NCBI GenBank assembly: GCA_001179505.1
Contig: CDMY01000447.1
Coordinates: 315,066 to 379,065 of the forward strand
Source of the DNA: Vitrella brassicaformis
Lineage: Eukaryota > Sar > Vitrellaceae
DNA length: 64,000 bases
Direction of reading: 5' to 3'
Below the pieces are notes generated by a model. The model was given only the letters and a program-made list of their open reading frames with translations. It did not search any database and was not told the origin of the DNA. Every line of letters starts with the position of its first letter. Positions within the stretch are counted from its first letter, which is position 1. A program made the translations under genes and the position numbers. Positions 52,947-64,000 of the stretch are shown here, piece after piece.

Positions 52947-55828
52947 ATGCCCGCTTCACGGCAGTGCCGCACGGAAGATCCGCCTTGTAGATCATTTTCA
53001 ACGCAGGCTCATTCCCTCTCTTTCCGGCTTCTGTTGACAGCCTTATCCTCTCTTGCGGCGGCCCTTCTGTCCACCTGCATCATACCTGCCGCTGCTGAGT
53101 CGTCCGCCGAGCTGCCGCTGTCCATGTTTGGCGGACGAGGTGATCTTCTTGAGAGGCGAGCGCATCAGCAATGGTCAGCCAATGAGGATGACGAGTGTTA
53201 CTCGTGGAGGAGGAGACCGCGGCGGCGAGGGCGAGTGCAGCGTCCTCCCTACCCCTCTGCCCTTCCTGCGTTCCTCTCCTCCCCCCGTGCATTCAGCCTT
53301 GTCCGCCCAGCACGGCCACGACAGCGACCACGGCCACTCATCCGAATCAAATGGCAACAGGTCGGCCCCTTCACCCTTCTCGTCCTCCCTCCTGATGACC
53401 AACAACAGGCGACAATCGTGGGTGCGAATGCCGACGACCCGGCCGTTCCTGCCGACTTTGTCCGTCCGGAGAACTGGACCCGCTACCAGCGATACAAGAG
53501 CAAGCGGACCAACATGTCACCAGAGGGGCGGGCGAGGTGTGCGGAGGGCGCGCGGAAGGCCCACGCGATAATGCGTCAACGGGGTCATCCGCACAAGGGC
53601 AGGAGGCACTCGGAGGAGACCAAGCGGAAGATGAGCATATCCTCCAAGGGGGCTGTGCCGTGGAACAAGGGCATCTCCTACAAGGAGAGGGACGCACACA
53701 AACCGCCGGAGAACAGAACCAACGAGCGCATACGAGCTAAGTGAGTCAGTGAGTGGGCGTCAATCGTCACACACACACCTGACTGAAAACATGAGCGCAC
53801 ACCACACTACACCCACTGTGCAGTGCAGAAGGAGCTGTGTCTGTCTGTCCGTCCGTCCGTCCGTCAGGTTGCTAGCGAGCCACCGTGCCAGGGACGAGGC
53901 CAAGGCCGCGTCGCTCAACATGACCTACGACGAGTACAAGCAGCACAAGGTGGACAAGCAGCGGGAGTACAAGCGCATCAGGGGCAGGCTGCACAGGGCC
54001 CGCAAGCTGTTGGCGGAGCGGGACAAGCTGGGCCTGCCCCCGGTGGATGAGGGGGAGCTGGACGAGCTGCTCACCAACATGGGCCTGATGGACCTCAAAG
54101 CTGAGGTGCTACAGTACCAACGCACTCAGACGACCGCCACGGTCAGCCAGCGGTGGGACAGTACAGTGGACCACACACACACACACGTCTGTGTGTGTGT
54201 GTGTGCGTGTGTGTGTGTGGCGTGTTGTGTTTATTTATCAGCGTAAGGGCTACTCTGATGAGGCCCGTGTGCGTATGAGTGCCAAGATGAAGGCGCGGTG
54301 GGCGGACCCAGAGTACAAGGAAACCGTATCGCAGAGAATCCTACAGGCAAGTCAAGTCAGTCGCCACACCAAACTCACATACACCACAACCAGAACAAGG
54401 GGAGTCGATTCGATGTGATGTGTGTGTATGCTGGCTGTGTGTGTACCTGGCCTGCCCGGGTCGGTATGTGGGTGCAGGGTGCGCAGCGGACAGCCAACAG
54501 GGAGCTCTGCAGTGTCAAGAAGAAAGAACTGGTGAGTGAGTAAGTGGAGAGACAGGCTGGCTGGCATACGCACCCACACCAACCAACCAACCAACGAACG
54601 AACCAAGAACACCCACCCTTATGTCACTTCCCGTCTGTCTGTCTGTCTGTTCCTTCTCAGTGGGCAGACGAGCAGTACAGGTGCGTTGCGTTGCGTGCGG
54701 CCGCCAATGCATTGCCTCCACCCATCACATCCCCTCCCCTCCCTCCCTCCACTCACTCACCCAATGGGTGCCTGGCATGGCCTGGCATGCTGCTGTGTCT
54801 GCTAATTCACCTCACAGGTCCCAGATGAATCAGCAGCGAGCGGAGCGTTTCGCCGACCCCGCCTACCGTGAGTGGTGGAGCCGCCGGGTGCGGGCCACCT
54901 GGAGCGACCCCGTCAAGCGCGCAAACATCCTGGCGAGGCAGCGGGCCCGCATGGACCAGTGGTACGCCGACCACGGCATGGACGCCGACGTCATGAAGGG
55001 CATCCCCTACAACATCAGGAGACAGATCTACAAACAGGTCGGGGCGGTGCGGTGCAGCAGAGCAGAGGTGGTCACACACGTCAGACGGGATGGATGGATG
55101 GACAACTGTGTGTGTGTGTGTGTGTGTGTTTAGTTGGGAGTGAACAGCGGCTTTGTGAGTCGGTCTGCGGACGAGAGGGAGGCCATGGTTCGCAAGATCA
55201 AGGCCCTCTTCGCAAATCCGCACTTCCTCGCAAAGGTCTGCTCTTCTTGGACACAAACTTGACAGTGGCCGTGATGCGATGTGTCAACACGCCTTTCTCT
55301 CTCGCTGTCTGTCTGTCTCTCTGTCTCTCTGTGTGTGTCCTGCATGTATGTCTAGGCTAAGGTGAGGCGTCGTTCGCCGTCGGCCGGGACGCGCCGGAAG
55401 AAGGAGGACGAGGAGAAGGAGGTGAGTTGTCGACAGACACCACGACCCGCACACAAAAGGGCCTGCCTTTTATCGTGTGTGGCTGTATGTGTTTGTCTGG
55501 TGCCGTCGGTGCAGCGCCAAGAGGCCTACTGGTCACGGGTGTACGGGGCCATCATTTACGAGGCACAGCAGGTGCGCCACCTGACCTGCATGAGATCGAT
55601 CAACACAACACCGCCATACAGTACACACATGCATGCTGTCCTGTCTGTCTGCCTGCCCCACTCCCACAGAAGGAGGCCAACGGCCATGGCGTCGGTGTAG
55701 TCTACGCGGATCTGCTCTCTGTCAATGAGGCCGGTGCTGGTGCCAGAGACAGCGCTCGCGGTGGGGCTGCGGGTGAGGGGAAGGGCGAGCCTCTCGTGGT
55801 CCGATATCAGCCAAAGCCGAGACGGTGA
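52947..55828 (+). CDS. NUMOD3-motif DNA-binding protein, possibly organelle-targeted
   Basis: Exons 52947-53740, 53868-54141, 54242-54346, 54478-54531, 54661-54680, 54818-55037, 55134-55235, 55356-55421, 55515-55571 and 55670-55828 give 616 aa. A hydrophobic segment (LLLTALSSLAAALLSTCIIP, about residues 29-48) followed by a Ser/Arg-rich stretch suggests a signal-anchor or bipartite organelle leader. A NUMOD3 motif, the small DNA-binding module of GIY-YIG and HNH homing endonucleases, is clear in HKGRRHSEETKRKMSISSKG. A second copy lies in KGYSDEARVRMSAKMKARWA. Repeats of the type W-A/S-D-P-x-Y/K (WADPEYK, WADEQYR, FADPAYR, WSDPVKR) follow and look like degenerate further copies. No nuclease domain is visible. 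The rest is charged and helical. Plant and algal nuclear genes with NUMOD3 arrays and plastid leaders exist, but the function is unknown to me. Intron 3 has a GC donor (CTACAG-GCAAGT). Confidence 0.75.
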
Positions 55829-56761
55829 ATGACTGAATGAATGAATGAGTCAGGCAGGCAAGGGTCTGTCTGGGGAGGGAGGGAGGGAGGGTGGTTGGGG
55901 AGGTCGGTTGATGGATGGACTAACGTGTGTGTTTGGTTGGTAAATACAGTAGGGAGGGAGGGAGGGAGGGAGGGAGAGGGAAGGTGTGCAGTGCAATGCA
56001 ATGCAGTCAACGATCCGATCCACACACGTGGGTGGACTGCAGTGACTGCAGTGAGGGAGTGCATTGGAGAGGTGTTCGCAATGCACGGTGCTTCCTCACA
56101 GAGCACTCTTGTGTCATGGCATGGGCCGGGGGAGTGATTGACTGATCTGCAGGTGTCATCAGAATCGTCACGTCAGTCGGTCACAGCCGTCGGTATCCAC
56201 ACCACACCACACCACACCCACCACACATGGAACAAACAAGGGTCTTGTTTGTAGGCCGCCCAAAACTGACTGACTGACAGGCACATCGATGCTCACACGC
56301 ACACACACACACACAGCAGCTGACTGTTGTCATGCTCACGCTACGGTCACGCTCACGCCCATGCACACCACACACGAAGCAATCAACAAACTCATGCAGA
56401 CAGACAGACAGACAGACATGGCACAGCGGGGAGCCTTGCCTTGCCTTTCCTTGCCTGCCAGTCGGCCAGGCAGACACACGCTGGACGCCCGACTGCCTGG
56501 CCCACTGGCTGCAGCACGCATCACTCGATCCTCAATAGACACGTCAGTCACGTGTGCCTCGATGGGCGGATGGATGGTCTCACTCACAGGCGGACACATC
56601 GATATCTATCAGACACACCCAGACAGTGGCAGACAGACAGACAGGCTGCCAGCCAGCAATCTTCCAGTCAGCTCCATGATCCGCCTTCAGGCTTAAAGCG
56701 AGCCGCGCACACAACCAAACGAAGAACCAGGGTGGCCGGGCGGGTCGGCCAGCAGCCAGTG
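55829..56761. other. Convergent spacer, no gene seen
   Basis: The spacer holds GGGA repeats at 55873-55890 and 55953-55977, CACAC repeats near 56200-56220, CAGA at 56396-56418 and 56631-56643. Nothing else is seen. Confidence 0.5.
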
Positions 56762-59312
56762 TCATGATGCTGCGCCCTTGCTGATGCGCTGTTAGCCACA
56801 TTCACGCACACACACACGCACACACACACACACACACATGGAGAGAGAAGGAAAAGTGTGAGGATCCTCTGTTGTCAGAGTGAGTGAGTGGGTGTGTGTG
56901 CATACCTCTTGCCACCAGGGCTGCTCCTTGGCACCTCCCCGCCGACCCTTCTCGTTCTCCTGCTCCAAACTGAGAGACAGAGGAGAGGGAGGGACGGCAA
57001 AGACACACAACCGGTTGCTGGGCCTCCCCCCCTCTCTCTCTCTGTGTCTGTGTGTGTGTGTGTGTGTGTGGGTATGGCGCTTTACGTGTCGAATTGCTGG
57101 ATAAGTTCTCTCTGTGTGGTGTTGAGTTTGCCGGGCATCTGGAGGTAGAAGTGGAGAATCAAGTGACCGTAACCGCGACCATCAGTGCGACGGGGGCCCT
57201 GCCACAAACACACACACACACACAGACACACACAGACACACACACAGACACAGCGAGAGAAATGAAGGTGATGTCTTCGGTTGGTGATCTGCCCACCTTA
57301 CCTTTCCCTTGAGGATTTTGACGGTATCGGGTGAGGTGCCTGGTGGCACGGTGAGTTTGATGGGCTCCTGCAGGGTGGGCACCTCCACCTCACCACCGAG
57401 GAACGACTAACACACACACCGACCGACCGACCGACCGACCGACAGACAGAGAGGGAGAGAATCCGGCAGATGCATCCGTCGTGCAGGCACAGAAGCACAG
57501 CCACCCCATCCGCACTAACTAACCTGTTTGAGTGAGATGGGCACGTTGACGTGAATGTCATCGTCGAGCCACCGGAACAGGGGATGTGCCCGCACCTTGA
57601 TCGTCACAAACAAGTGGCCGGGCTTGCCGCCGTGCTCACCCGCATGACCCTGGTCATGCCACACAGGCACACAGGCAGGCAGGCAGGCAGGCAGGAGGAC
57701 ACAAGAAACACACACACACACATATGGACACTGACTGAACAGTGATTCACATCACTCCTTCCTACGGCGTTGGGTATCCGCATTTCCATGCCGGATTTGA
57801 CCCCTGCGGGGATGTCAAGGGTGAAGGTCTTGCTCTCCAAGACCGTCCCGCTGCCCTTGCAAGTCCTGCAAACACACACATTGAGACAGACACAGATTCG
57901 ATCCACTCTGGTCTGGCTGGCTGGGTGTGGTGTGTGGTGGTCTCAGTCCGTCCGTGGCTGACTGACTGACTTGCAGGGGTGTTTGATGACCCTGCCGGTG
58001 CCGTTGCAGGTCTGGCATGGGATGCCGATGGTGAGCGGCCCCCTCTCCAGCCGTCGCACCCCCTGCCCGTTGCACGCGCGGCACGTCTCCAGACCCGTAC
58101 CTGGCGCACATCCGGTGCCATTGCACGTGCCGCACTGAGCCTTGGCCTGATATCGGAGCGTCTGATGGACGGACGGACCAAGGGAGAGACAGGGAGGGAA
58201 GGATCACGAGAATGAATGGTTCGGGTGGTGGTTGTCTGTCTGTCTGTCTGTCTGTGACGTCCGCACCTTGTCGCATCCGTTGATGCCCTCCATGAAGTCG
58301 ATGGTCACCTCAGTCTGGATGTCCTCTCCCCTCGACGCTTGAGCGAACCCAGAGAAAGCGCTGCCCATCCTCCCTGACACACACACAGACAGACAGACAG
58401 ACAGACAGACATGTCAGCCCAGCCGAGCCCACACCGCACAAGCAGGTCAGTGCACACCACACGCGTCATGTCATGCTGGCTGTGTGCACACCAAAGATCC
58501 ACACCGACCGACCGAATATGTTGGCGAAGTCAGAGAACATCCAGGAGGGGTCGCCGTGAAAGCCCTCAAAACCCCCCGCACCCGGCGCACCATGACCCGC
58601 CTCGTCAGCCGACATGCCTGGACGCACGGCACGGATCACATGGATGGATCAATCCAATCGCCACACACTCAGCCCTGCCATGCCGTGGTTGTGGTTGTGC
58701 AGGCCTGTTGCAGGCCGTGCTGCCCGCCCGCCCACCTGTCTTGTCGTAGAAATCTCTCTTCTTGGGATCTGACAACATCTCGTAGGCACTGCACACACAC
58801 ACACAGACAGACATACAGGCATCCACTGCGGCAGACACCCGCCCGCCCCTCGTGTACCCCCACCTGGTGATTTCTGCCATTTTCTGCTGAGAGCCCTCGT
58901 CTTTGTTGATGTCGGGGTGGTACTTCTTGGCCAGATGCCTGAATGCCTTCTTGATCTCGTCCGTGCTGGCCCCCCTGCCCACGCCCAGCGTCGCATAGGG
59001 GTCCTTGGCGGTCCCCTGACACACAACACGGCTCATGTGCAGCGCCCTTCCCCTGATGGAAGGATCCATCTGCCGCGGCGACGGCACGGGGATCTGCCGC
59101 CGGCTGGGTGGGATGCCGGGTGGGGATGTGTCGGTGTGGCGCCTGCTGATGCTGGTTGCCCGATGTGGGCTGACGAGGCTGCACAGAGGCCGGTGGTGCT
59201 GCGAGGAGGGGGATGGTGGAAGGCATGAGCATGACTGGGTGAGGAAGTCTGCTGCCTTCTCGTGCTGCCGCGCTGCAAGCCTCGTTAGAGCCGTCGCTGG
59301 CCGGGTGATCAT
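56762..59312 (-). CDS. Mitochondrial type A DnaJ (Hsp40) co-chaperone
   Basis: Exons 59312-58864, 58788-58736, 58617-58513, 58373-58267, 58161-57971, 57865-57766, 57649-57524, 57406-57302, 57198-57086, 56969-56906 and 56788-56762 give 479 aa. An Arg-rich, acid-poor N-terminus ([16 protein letters not shown]) looks like a mitochondrial presequence. The J domain begins [17 protein letters not shown] and has the catalytic HPD at 132-134, which triggers Hsp70 ATP hydrolysis. A Gly/Phe region follows ([16 protein letters not shown]). The zinc-binding domain has all four repeats: [24 protein letters not shown] and CKTCKGSG. The substrate-binding C-terminal domains follow ([50 protein letters not shown]). 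The order matches TID1/Mdj1. The final exon is 27 nt. The start is divergent from the PP2C gene, 303 bp away. Confidence 0.92.
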
Positions 59313-59615
59313 CGCCTTGGACACCCACACGACTTGGTATCACAAAGCAGTGGCTGAACTCATCTTTGCTGAACTCGTCTAAGCTCGCAATTTGTTAGGG
59401 TGCTCCATGAAACCCTGCGACACATACACCGCTTACACAGAAAAGCCTGCTGACAAACACTCACGACTCCCTGACTTGGCCTCTGACACGATGATATGCG
59501 AGTTGCTGTACAGCTGACGGCTGACTGGCGTCGAAACCGATCACATTGCCTCTAGTCCGAGCTCCGCCTCGAGTCGGTCGAGTGGAGCGCCCTCTCTCGC
59601 CTCGTCTGAGTGAGC
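59313..59615. promoter_or_regulatory. Shared divergent promoter region (DnaJ / PP2C)
   Basis: The 303 bp between the starts hold no microsatellite and no obvious TATA box. Two copies of GAACTC(A/G)TCT near 59357 and 59370 are the only small repeat I see. Confidence 0.4.
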
Positions 59616-61673
59616 ATGAGGAACTCAACCGCGTTACCAGCTAAGGTAAGTGAGGACGCACAGGAAGAGAAGAGGGGATCGATATGGGCAATTGAAGCCG
59701 CAGTGAGAGGCGGAGAGAGGCAGACAGACAGGGGCACATTGGTGGCCACAGAAGGGGGCCGGTGGGTCACGAGGGAAGCCAGACAGACAGACAGTCGACC
59801 GACAGACCATCGGTGCGGTGCTCATTATTCGCCCTGTTCCTGCCTGCCTGCCTGTCTGGTGTGCCTGTCTGTGTGAATGTTGCAGGAGCAGCGAGCTCTT
59901 CCAGTGTGTATCCACAGCCCCATCCCGCCCACAGAGTACCCCAGATTCGCCCTGTCAGTATTCACCACAATCGGTACGGACGCCTTTTGACGGATTATAT
60001 CATCAGTCACTTCCAGGCAGTTCTGCTCTCAGTTTCCCATCTGTGTGTGTGTCTGTGTGTTGGTTGGTGGTGCAGGTGGGAGGAAGTATCAGGAAGACCG
60101 CTTTACTATCTGCCCGAATCTTATCGAGGGAAGGTCAGGCAATGATATGACCGACTATCATGATTTGATTGATGCGATGCCCCTGTGTGTCATTCATTTC
60201 ATTCGCTGATTGGTTCCATCCATTCTGTGCACAGGGACAATAGTGCTTTCTTTGGTGTGTTTGACGGCACCGTGGGGGACTTCGCCTCCGAAAACGTCAA
60301 AGACCTTGTCATACCCCATTTGATCGCCTCACCCGCATGGTCTGTCAGCCAGCCAGCGCCCTCACCCCAATCAACCACCCCAAGCATACCATACTCCTCC
60401 TTCTGTCTGTCTGTGTCTGTCTGTCTGTCTGTCTGTCTGTGTGTGTGTGTGTGTGGGTGTGTGTGTTTCCAGGGCGTCATTGGAGCAGCGGTATCGGTCT
60501 TCATCGTCAGCCCACCAGGCCCACCACCCGCCGCTGAGTGACCACCAGCTGGGCGAGCTGCTGCAGCGGGCCATGCGCGACATGTACACACACGCCGACC
60601 GCGAGCTCATCACCATGTGTGCCACGCACCAGAAGCACTACGCCTCCACCACCTCTGTCACCGTACTCATCTTTGGTGGACTATGCTGCGTCGCCCACCT
60701 CGTCAGTCACACCTCTATCCATTGCACTCACTGCACACACCACGCACATGCCGTGCCGACGGGCTGGGCTGCATTCATTGCATTAATCAATGTGGTTTGT
60801 GTGTGCAGGGTGACAGTCGTGCGGCGATCGGTATAGAGAAGGGCAGCGGGTATCATGCGCAGTTCCTCACACACGACCACAAGCCCGACCAGCCAAACGA
60901 GAGGAAACGAATCGAGGTAGGTGCACGGCACGGCACGGCTCAGCATTGCTCTGCTCACTCTGTGTGTGTGATTTCTGATGTGATGTGATGTGTGTCCAAA
61001 TGATAGAGTTCTGGTGGTAGTGTCGAGTATCTCCACAACCACAACAACAAACCTTTCATCAGAGGTGAGTGGGTGAGTGACCCAATGGAATCAATGAGTG
61101 GGCAGGGCATTGCCTGCACTGCCTGAAGGCCTTGGATGGATGGATGGATGGATGTGTGTGTCTGTCCATGGAGTAGGTGGCGACTTTACGGTTCGGAAGC
61201 AGAAGGGCGAGCAGCCAATGCAGCTGCAGTACTCGCGGGCCTTCGGGGTACGCAACTGAACACACCACACCACACCACAATCAGGATTGAGACATGGATA
61301 CGTACGTCTCACGTGCCGCGCCCCTCCCATATATCCCTCAGGGCAAGGACTTGAAGAACTACGGCCTGAGTTCCGAGCCCGACATCTCGCTGTTCAAAAT
61401 GGAGAAGACTCACAAATTCATCATACTGGTTGGTATCCAAACCTGATGCATGCCACCCCCTCGGCCACACGCCCCCTGTGTCTGTCTGTCTGTCAGGCGT
61501 CGGATGGCCTGTGGGACGTGTTCACCGCCGAGCAGGCCGTGTCGACGGCTGCGTCGGCGGTTCGTCAGGGTCACAGTGCGGCTGAGGCGTTGGTCAACGC
61601 GGCTCTGAGCGAGCAGCAGTCGCGGCAGGCCAACGCCGACAACATCACAGCCATCGTCGTCTGCATGAAATGA
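59616..61673 (+). CDS. PP2C-type protein phosphatase (PPM family)
   Basis: Exons 59616-59645, 59886-59973, 60076-60133, 60235-60339, 60473-60701, 60809-60916, 61007-61064, 61177-61247, 61342-61428 and 61497-61673 give 336 aa. PPM enzymes are metal-dependent Ser/Thr phosphatases. Motifs in order: GRKYQEDRF (metal-binding Asp), FFGVFDGTVGDFASENV, TSVTVLIFG, GDSRAAIG, THDHKP, GGSVEYL, YSRAFGGKDLK, ILASDGLWDVFTAEQAV and ADNITAIVV, so all catalytic acids are present. The usual DGHGG is DGTVGD here, a variant I associate with some apicomplexan and other protist PPMs. There is no leader or membrane segment, so it is probably cytosolic or nuclear. The first exon encodes only ten residues. Confidence 0.92.
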
Positions 61674-63844
61674 AGACCATACCTCCCTGGATGACAACAT
61701 TAGATGATGTATAGGTACGTAGGGAGGGAGGGAGGGAGGGACGCACCGCACCGCACGCGACCCGACAAGCAAACATGCCTAACTCTCTCTCCTCTCTGTG
61801 TCTGTGTGTGTGTGTGTTGGTTGCAGGCAGCGTGTGTGTGTGCGTGCGTGTGTGTACGTTTGCTTCATCGTTCCACCTACATTGCTTGCTTGCTTGCTTG
61901 CTGGGTGCTCGTCTCGTTGCCTGCCTGTGGTCTGATTGGATGGATGTGTGTGTTTGTGTTTTCTTTTGGCTGGCCTGGCCTGGCTGGGTGTGTTTGGCAC
62001 AGCTTCCCTACCAGTTTAGCTGCCTGCCTGCCTGCAGTGATTGATATTATTATGATGTGAGTGAGTGCTGTATATGCCGGGCTCTCTGCCTGTCTGTCTG
62101 TCCGCCTGTCTGCCTGCCTGCCTGCCTGTGTCCATGCATCCCTCCCGCCTTCGCCCCTCCCTCCCTCCCACCCTCCCTCCCCCCTCCCATTGATGCGGCC
62201 AGCCACCACACACAAAGAGAAGGAAGCCCCCCTTCTCTGCCTGCCTCTCTCTCCCTATTAGCTGTAGAGTTGTTTCTCTCCCTGTCTGTCTGCCTGGCTG
62301 GCTGGCCGTGTGTGTGTAGATGGTGTAGAGAAGAGTACAACGTACGGGCGTACAGAGTGCACAGAGGGTCGGGCAGGGTGGCGTAGTAGATGCCAGCAAC
62401 AAGGCAAGCAAGAGACGTAGCTATCTGCCTGCCTGGCTGGCTGGCTGGCTGGCTGTGGCTGACTGGTTGCGGGGGCGTGGTGTGCATCGGATGGATGGAT
62501 GGATGGCTGTGGATGGCTGTGGGGGGGTGGATGTTTGTTTTCCTCAGTGCTTTTAACGTGACGTGGCCTGTCTGCCTGTCTGCCTGCCTTGCCTGCCTTG
62601 CCTGCCTTGTCTGCCTTGTCTGTCTGACTGCATAGCGTGCCGGCGTGGCCGTCCGTCCATACTCATTGATTGTGTACAGCTCGCTTAGCTTAGCTTGCCG
62701 ACACATACCACTCTCACACACATGCGTTGCGTTGCGTTGCGTTGCGTTCATCCCGTCATTGGCCCTTTATTCATTCAGCCATCCATCCGTCCGTCCACAC
62801 ACCGTACCTACCTACCTACCGCACACGACACGCGACCCACCGATTTGTATGATAATCATCATATCCTTATTGTAGAGCCCTAATTCAATCCATCCATGCC
62901 ATCTATCTATGGTAGCTGCCGTCTTCTAGTCGCATCTTTCTCTCTATCTTATCTTTAACTAAACAACATGCTGTCTGTGTAGCTAGCTACATGTGTGGTG
63001 CGTGTGGCGTGCGTGCACTGCATCAAGTCGGTACCATTACGGGTGTGGTGTGGCGGGAGAAGCGTGAGGTACCATTATAGGGGGGCTGGTATCACTACTG
63101 ATGGATGGATGGTTGGATGGTACCACTATTACCCGTACGCCGCATGTCGTGCGGTGCGGCCCACTATCTCACTCACTCTGACTGACTATCTCACTGTCTG
63201 TCTCACTATCTGGGTGCTTTCTTTCCTTGGTCGCCGCCGCTAGTGCTGCCGTTGGTCGATGAGTGGGTGGATCGGCCCATCGATGGATGGATGGATGGAT
63301 GCTATGACGTACCTTTGCATACCTACAACCACACGTCACATGGCGCTGAGGAGAGAGAGGGGGAGAGAAGGAAGGCAGACAGGCAGGCAGGCGGAGAAGA
63401 GGAGAAAGACACAGGATTTTCGATGGATGGATGGATGGACGAGGCGGAGGGATGGCTGGCGTGGCGTGGCGTGCAAGTTGCAAGCGTGGGTGCGGTGCCT
63501 GGCCTGCATGGCGTGGCCGCTTTCATGTGTGTAAGACTAGGCCTCAGCGAGTAGACATTAAAGAGAGAAGAGCTCTCTTGACAGACAGACAGACAGACAG
63601 ACAGACACAGAGATAGACAGACGGACCATGCAGCGAGCCAATGAATCGATTGATTGATGGCATTGAACTCGAAAAAAAAATCTCGCTTCAGCCAGGCCGC
63701 AAGAAAGCGCGTGAAAGCCAATACGGAAAAAGCTAAGAGAAGCTGTAAAACAGGTCGTGAAAGCGCCGAGCTTCTCACACCTCTGTAGACGATCATGCAT
63801 TTCATACACCGCACCGATGCCTCTCATGGGCTATCATACCCGTT
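61674..63844. other. Long repeat-rich spacer, no gene seen
   Basis: Over 2 kb of microsatellites: GGGA at 61722-61740, (TG)n at 61803-61820, GCTT at 61882-61899, GCCT at 62022-62036 and 62109-62128, GGCT at 62432-62452, GCCTT units at 62580-62620, GTTGC pentamers at 62722-62748, GGAT at 63285-63300 and 63425-63440, GACA at 63580-63607. Every open frame translates these repeats. Confidence 0.6.
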
Positions 63845-64000
63845 ATGGTGCCTCCATCTTTGACTAGCCTTCGTAGCCGGGTGCAGGCAGCCGCGCCAAG
63901 GCAGGGTAGGGTGAGATACGTGTGGGGTGCGCAAGCTGTCGATGCTATTCGTGCATCATTGGCGACTGACCCTGCTCACATTCATCTGCGCTCAGCACAT
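63845..64000 (+). CDS. 5' end of a further gene, runs off the window
   Basis: An ATG at 63845 opens 52 codons without a stop to the window edge. The first 25 residues (MVPPSLTSLRSRVQAAAPRQ and on) are Arg/Ser/Ala-rich with no acidic residue, like a mitochondrial presequence; acidic residues appear only further in. Unlike the preceding 2 kb it lacks simple repeats. I cannot name the product. Confidence 0.4.
   Translation, partial: MVPPSLTSLRSRVQAAAPRQGRVRYVWGAQAVDAIRASLATDPAHIHLRSAH

Noticed and set aside
1-64000. tRNA, rRNA or transposase genes
   Set aside because: I looked for cloverleaf-like segments, rRNA-like stretches and transposase or reverse-transcriptase motifs on both strands and saw none I could support by eye.

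Overview
The window is nuclear DNA from a GC-rich, intron-dense eukaryote. Nearly every gene is split by short GT-AG introns of roughly 50-300 bp, many ending in (TG)n-CAG. Introns and spacers are full of simple repeats (TG/CA, GGAT/ATCC, CAGA/TCTG, TCAG). The gene set is eukaryotic: AP-1 sigma, PIG-C, 40S uS5/RPS2, EXO1, an SNM1/DCLRE1 nuclease, a septin, a mitochondrial DnaJ, a PP2C. At least two proteins carry a signal peptide followed by a basic transit-like stretch, the leader used for plastids with extra membranes. Together with a plant-type vacuolar sorting receptor this suggests a photosynthetic alveolate; a chromerid of the Vitrella type is my best guess (inference, not proven).

Layout. 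0-6.7 kb: a Q-rich unknown (+), a secreted/membrane C2H2 protein (-) and a divergent small HNH-like zinc protein (+). 6.7-21 kb: a 25-exon coiled-coil protein (+), an SNM1-type beta-CASP nuclease (-) and a second long coiled-coil protein (-). 21-28 kb: a plastid-type TruA (+), a plastid-type membrane protein (-) and a histidine acid phosphatase (+). 28-39 kb: EXO1 (+, with a 300-N gap inside an intron), AP-1 sigma (-), and a septin with a C-terminal membrane anchor (+). 39-48 kb: a small membrane protein (-), a vacuolar sorting receptor (+), an unknown basic protein (-), an F-box protein (-). 47-62 kb: PIG-C (+), RPS2 (-), a NUMOD3-motif protein (+), DnaJ (-), PP2C (+). The last 156 bases open a further reading frame that leaves the window.

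Genome organisation stands out more than any pathway. Eight head-to-head gene pairs, with starts only 12-370 bp apart, hold 16 of the 22 complete genes. Convergent 3' ends are separated by about 0.2-1.4 kb of repeat-rich DNA. There is no operon-like or pathway cluster, although two DNA-repair nucleases and two genes with homing-endonuclease-derived motifs lie in the same 52 kb. Exon models below were built by hand from splice signals and reading-frame continuity. Where the coding length sums to whole codons and the protein matches its family I trust them; two genes (the coiled-coil gene and the sorting receptor) need a small frameshift to read through.
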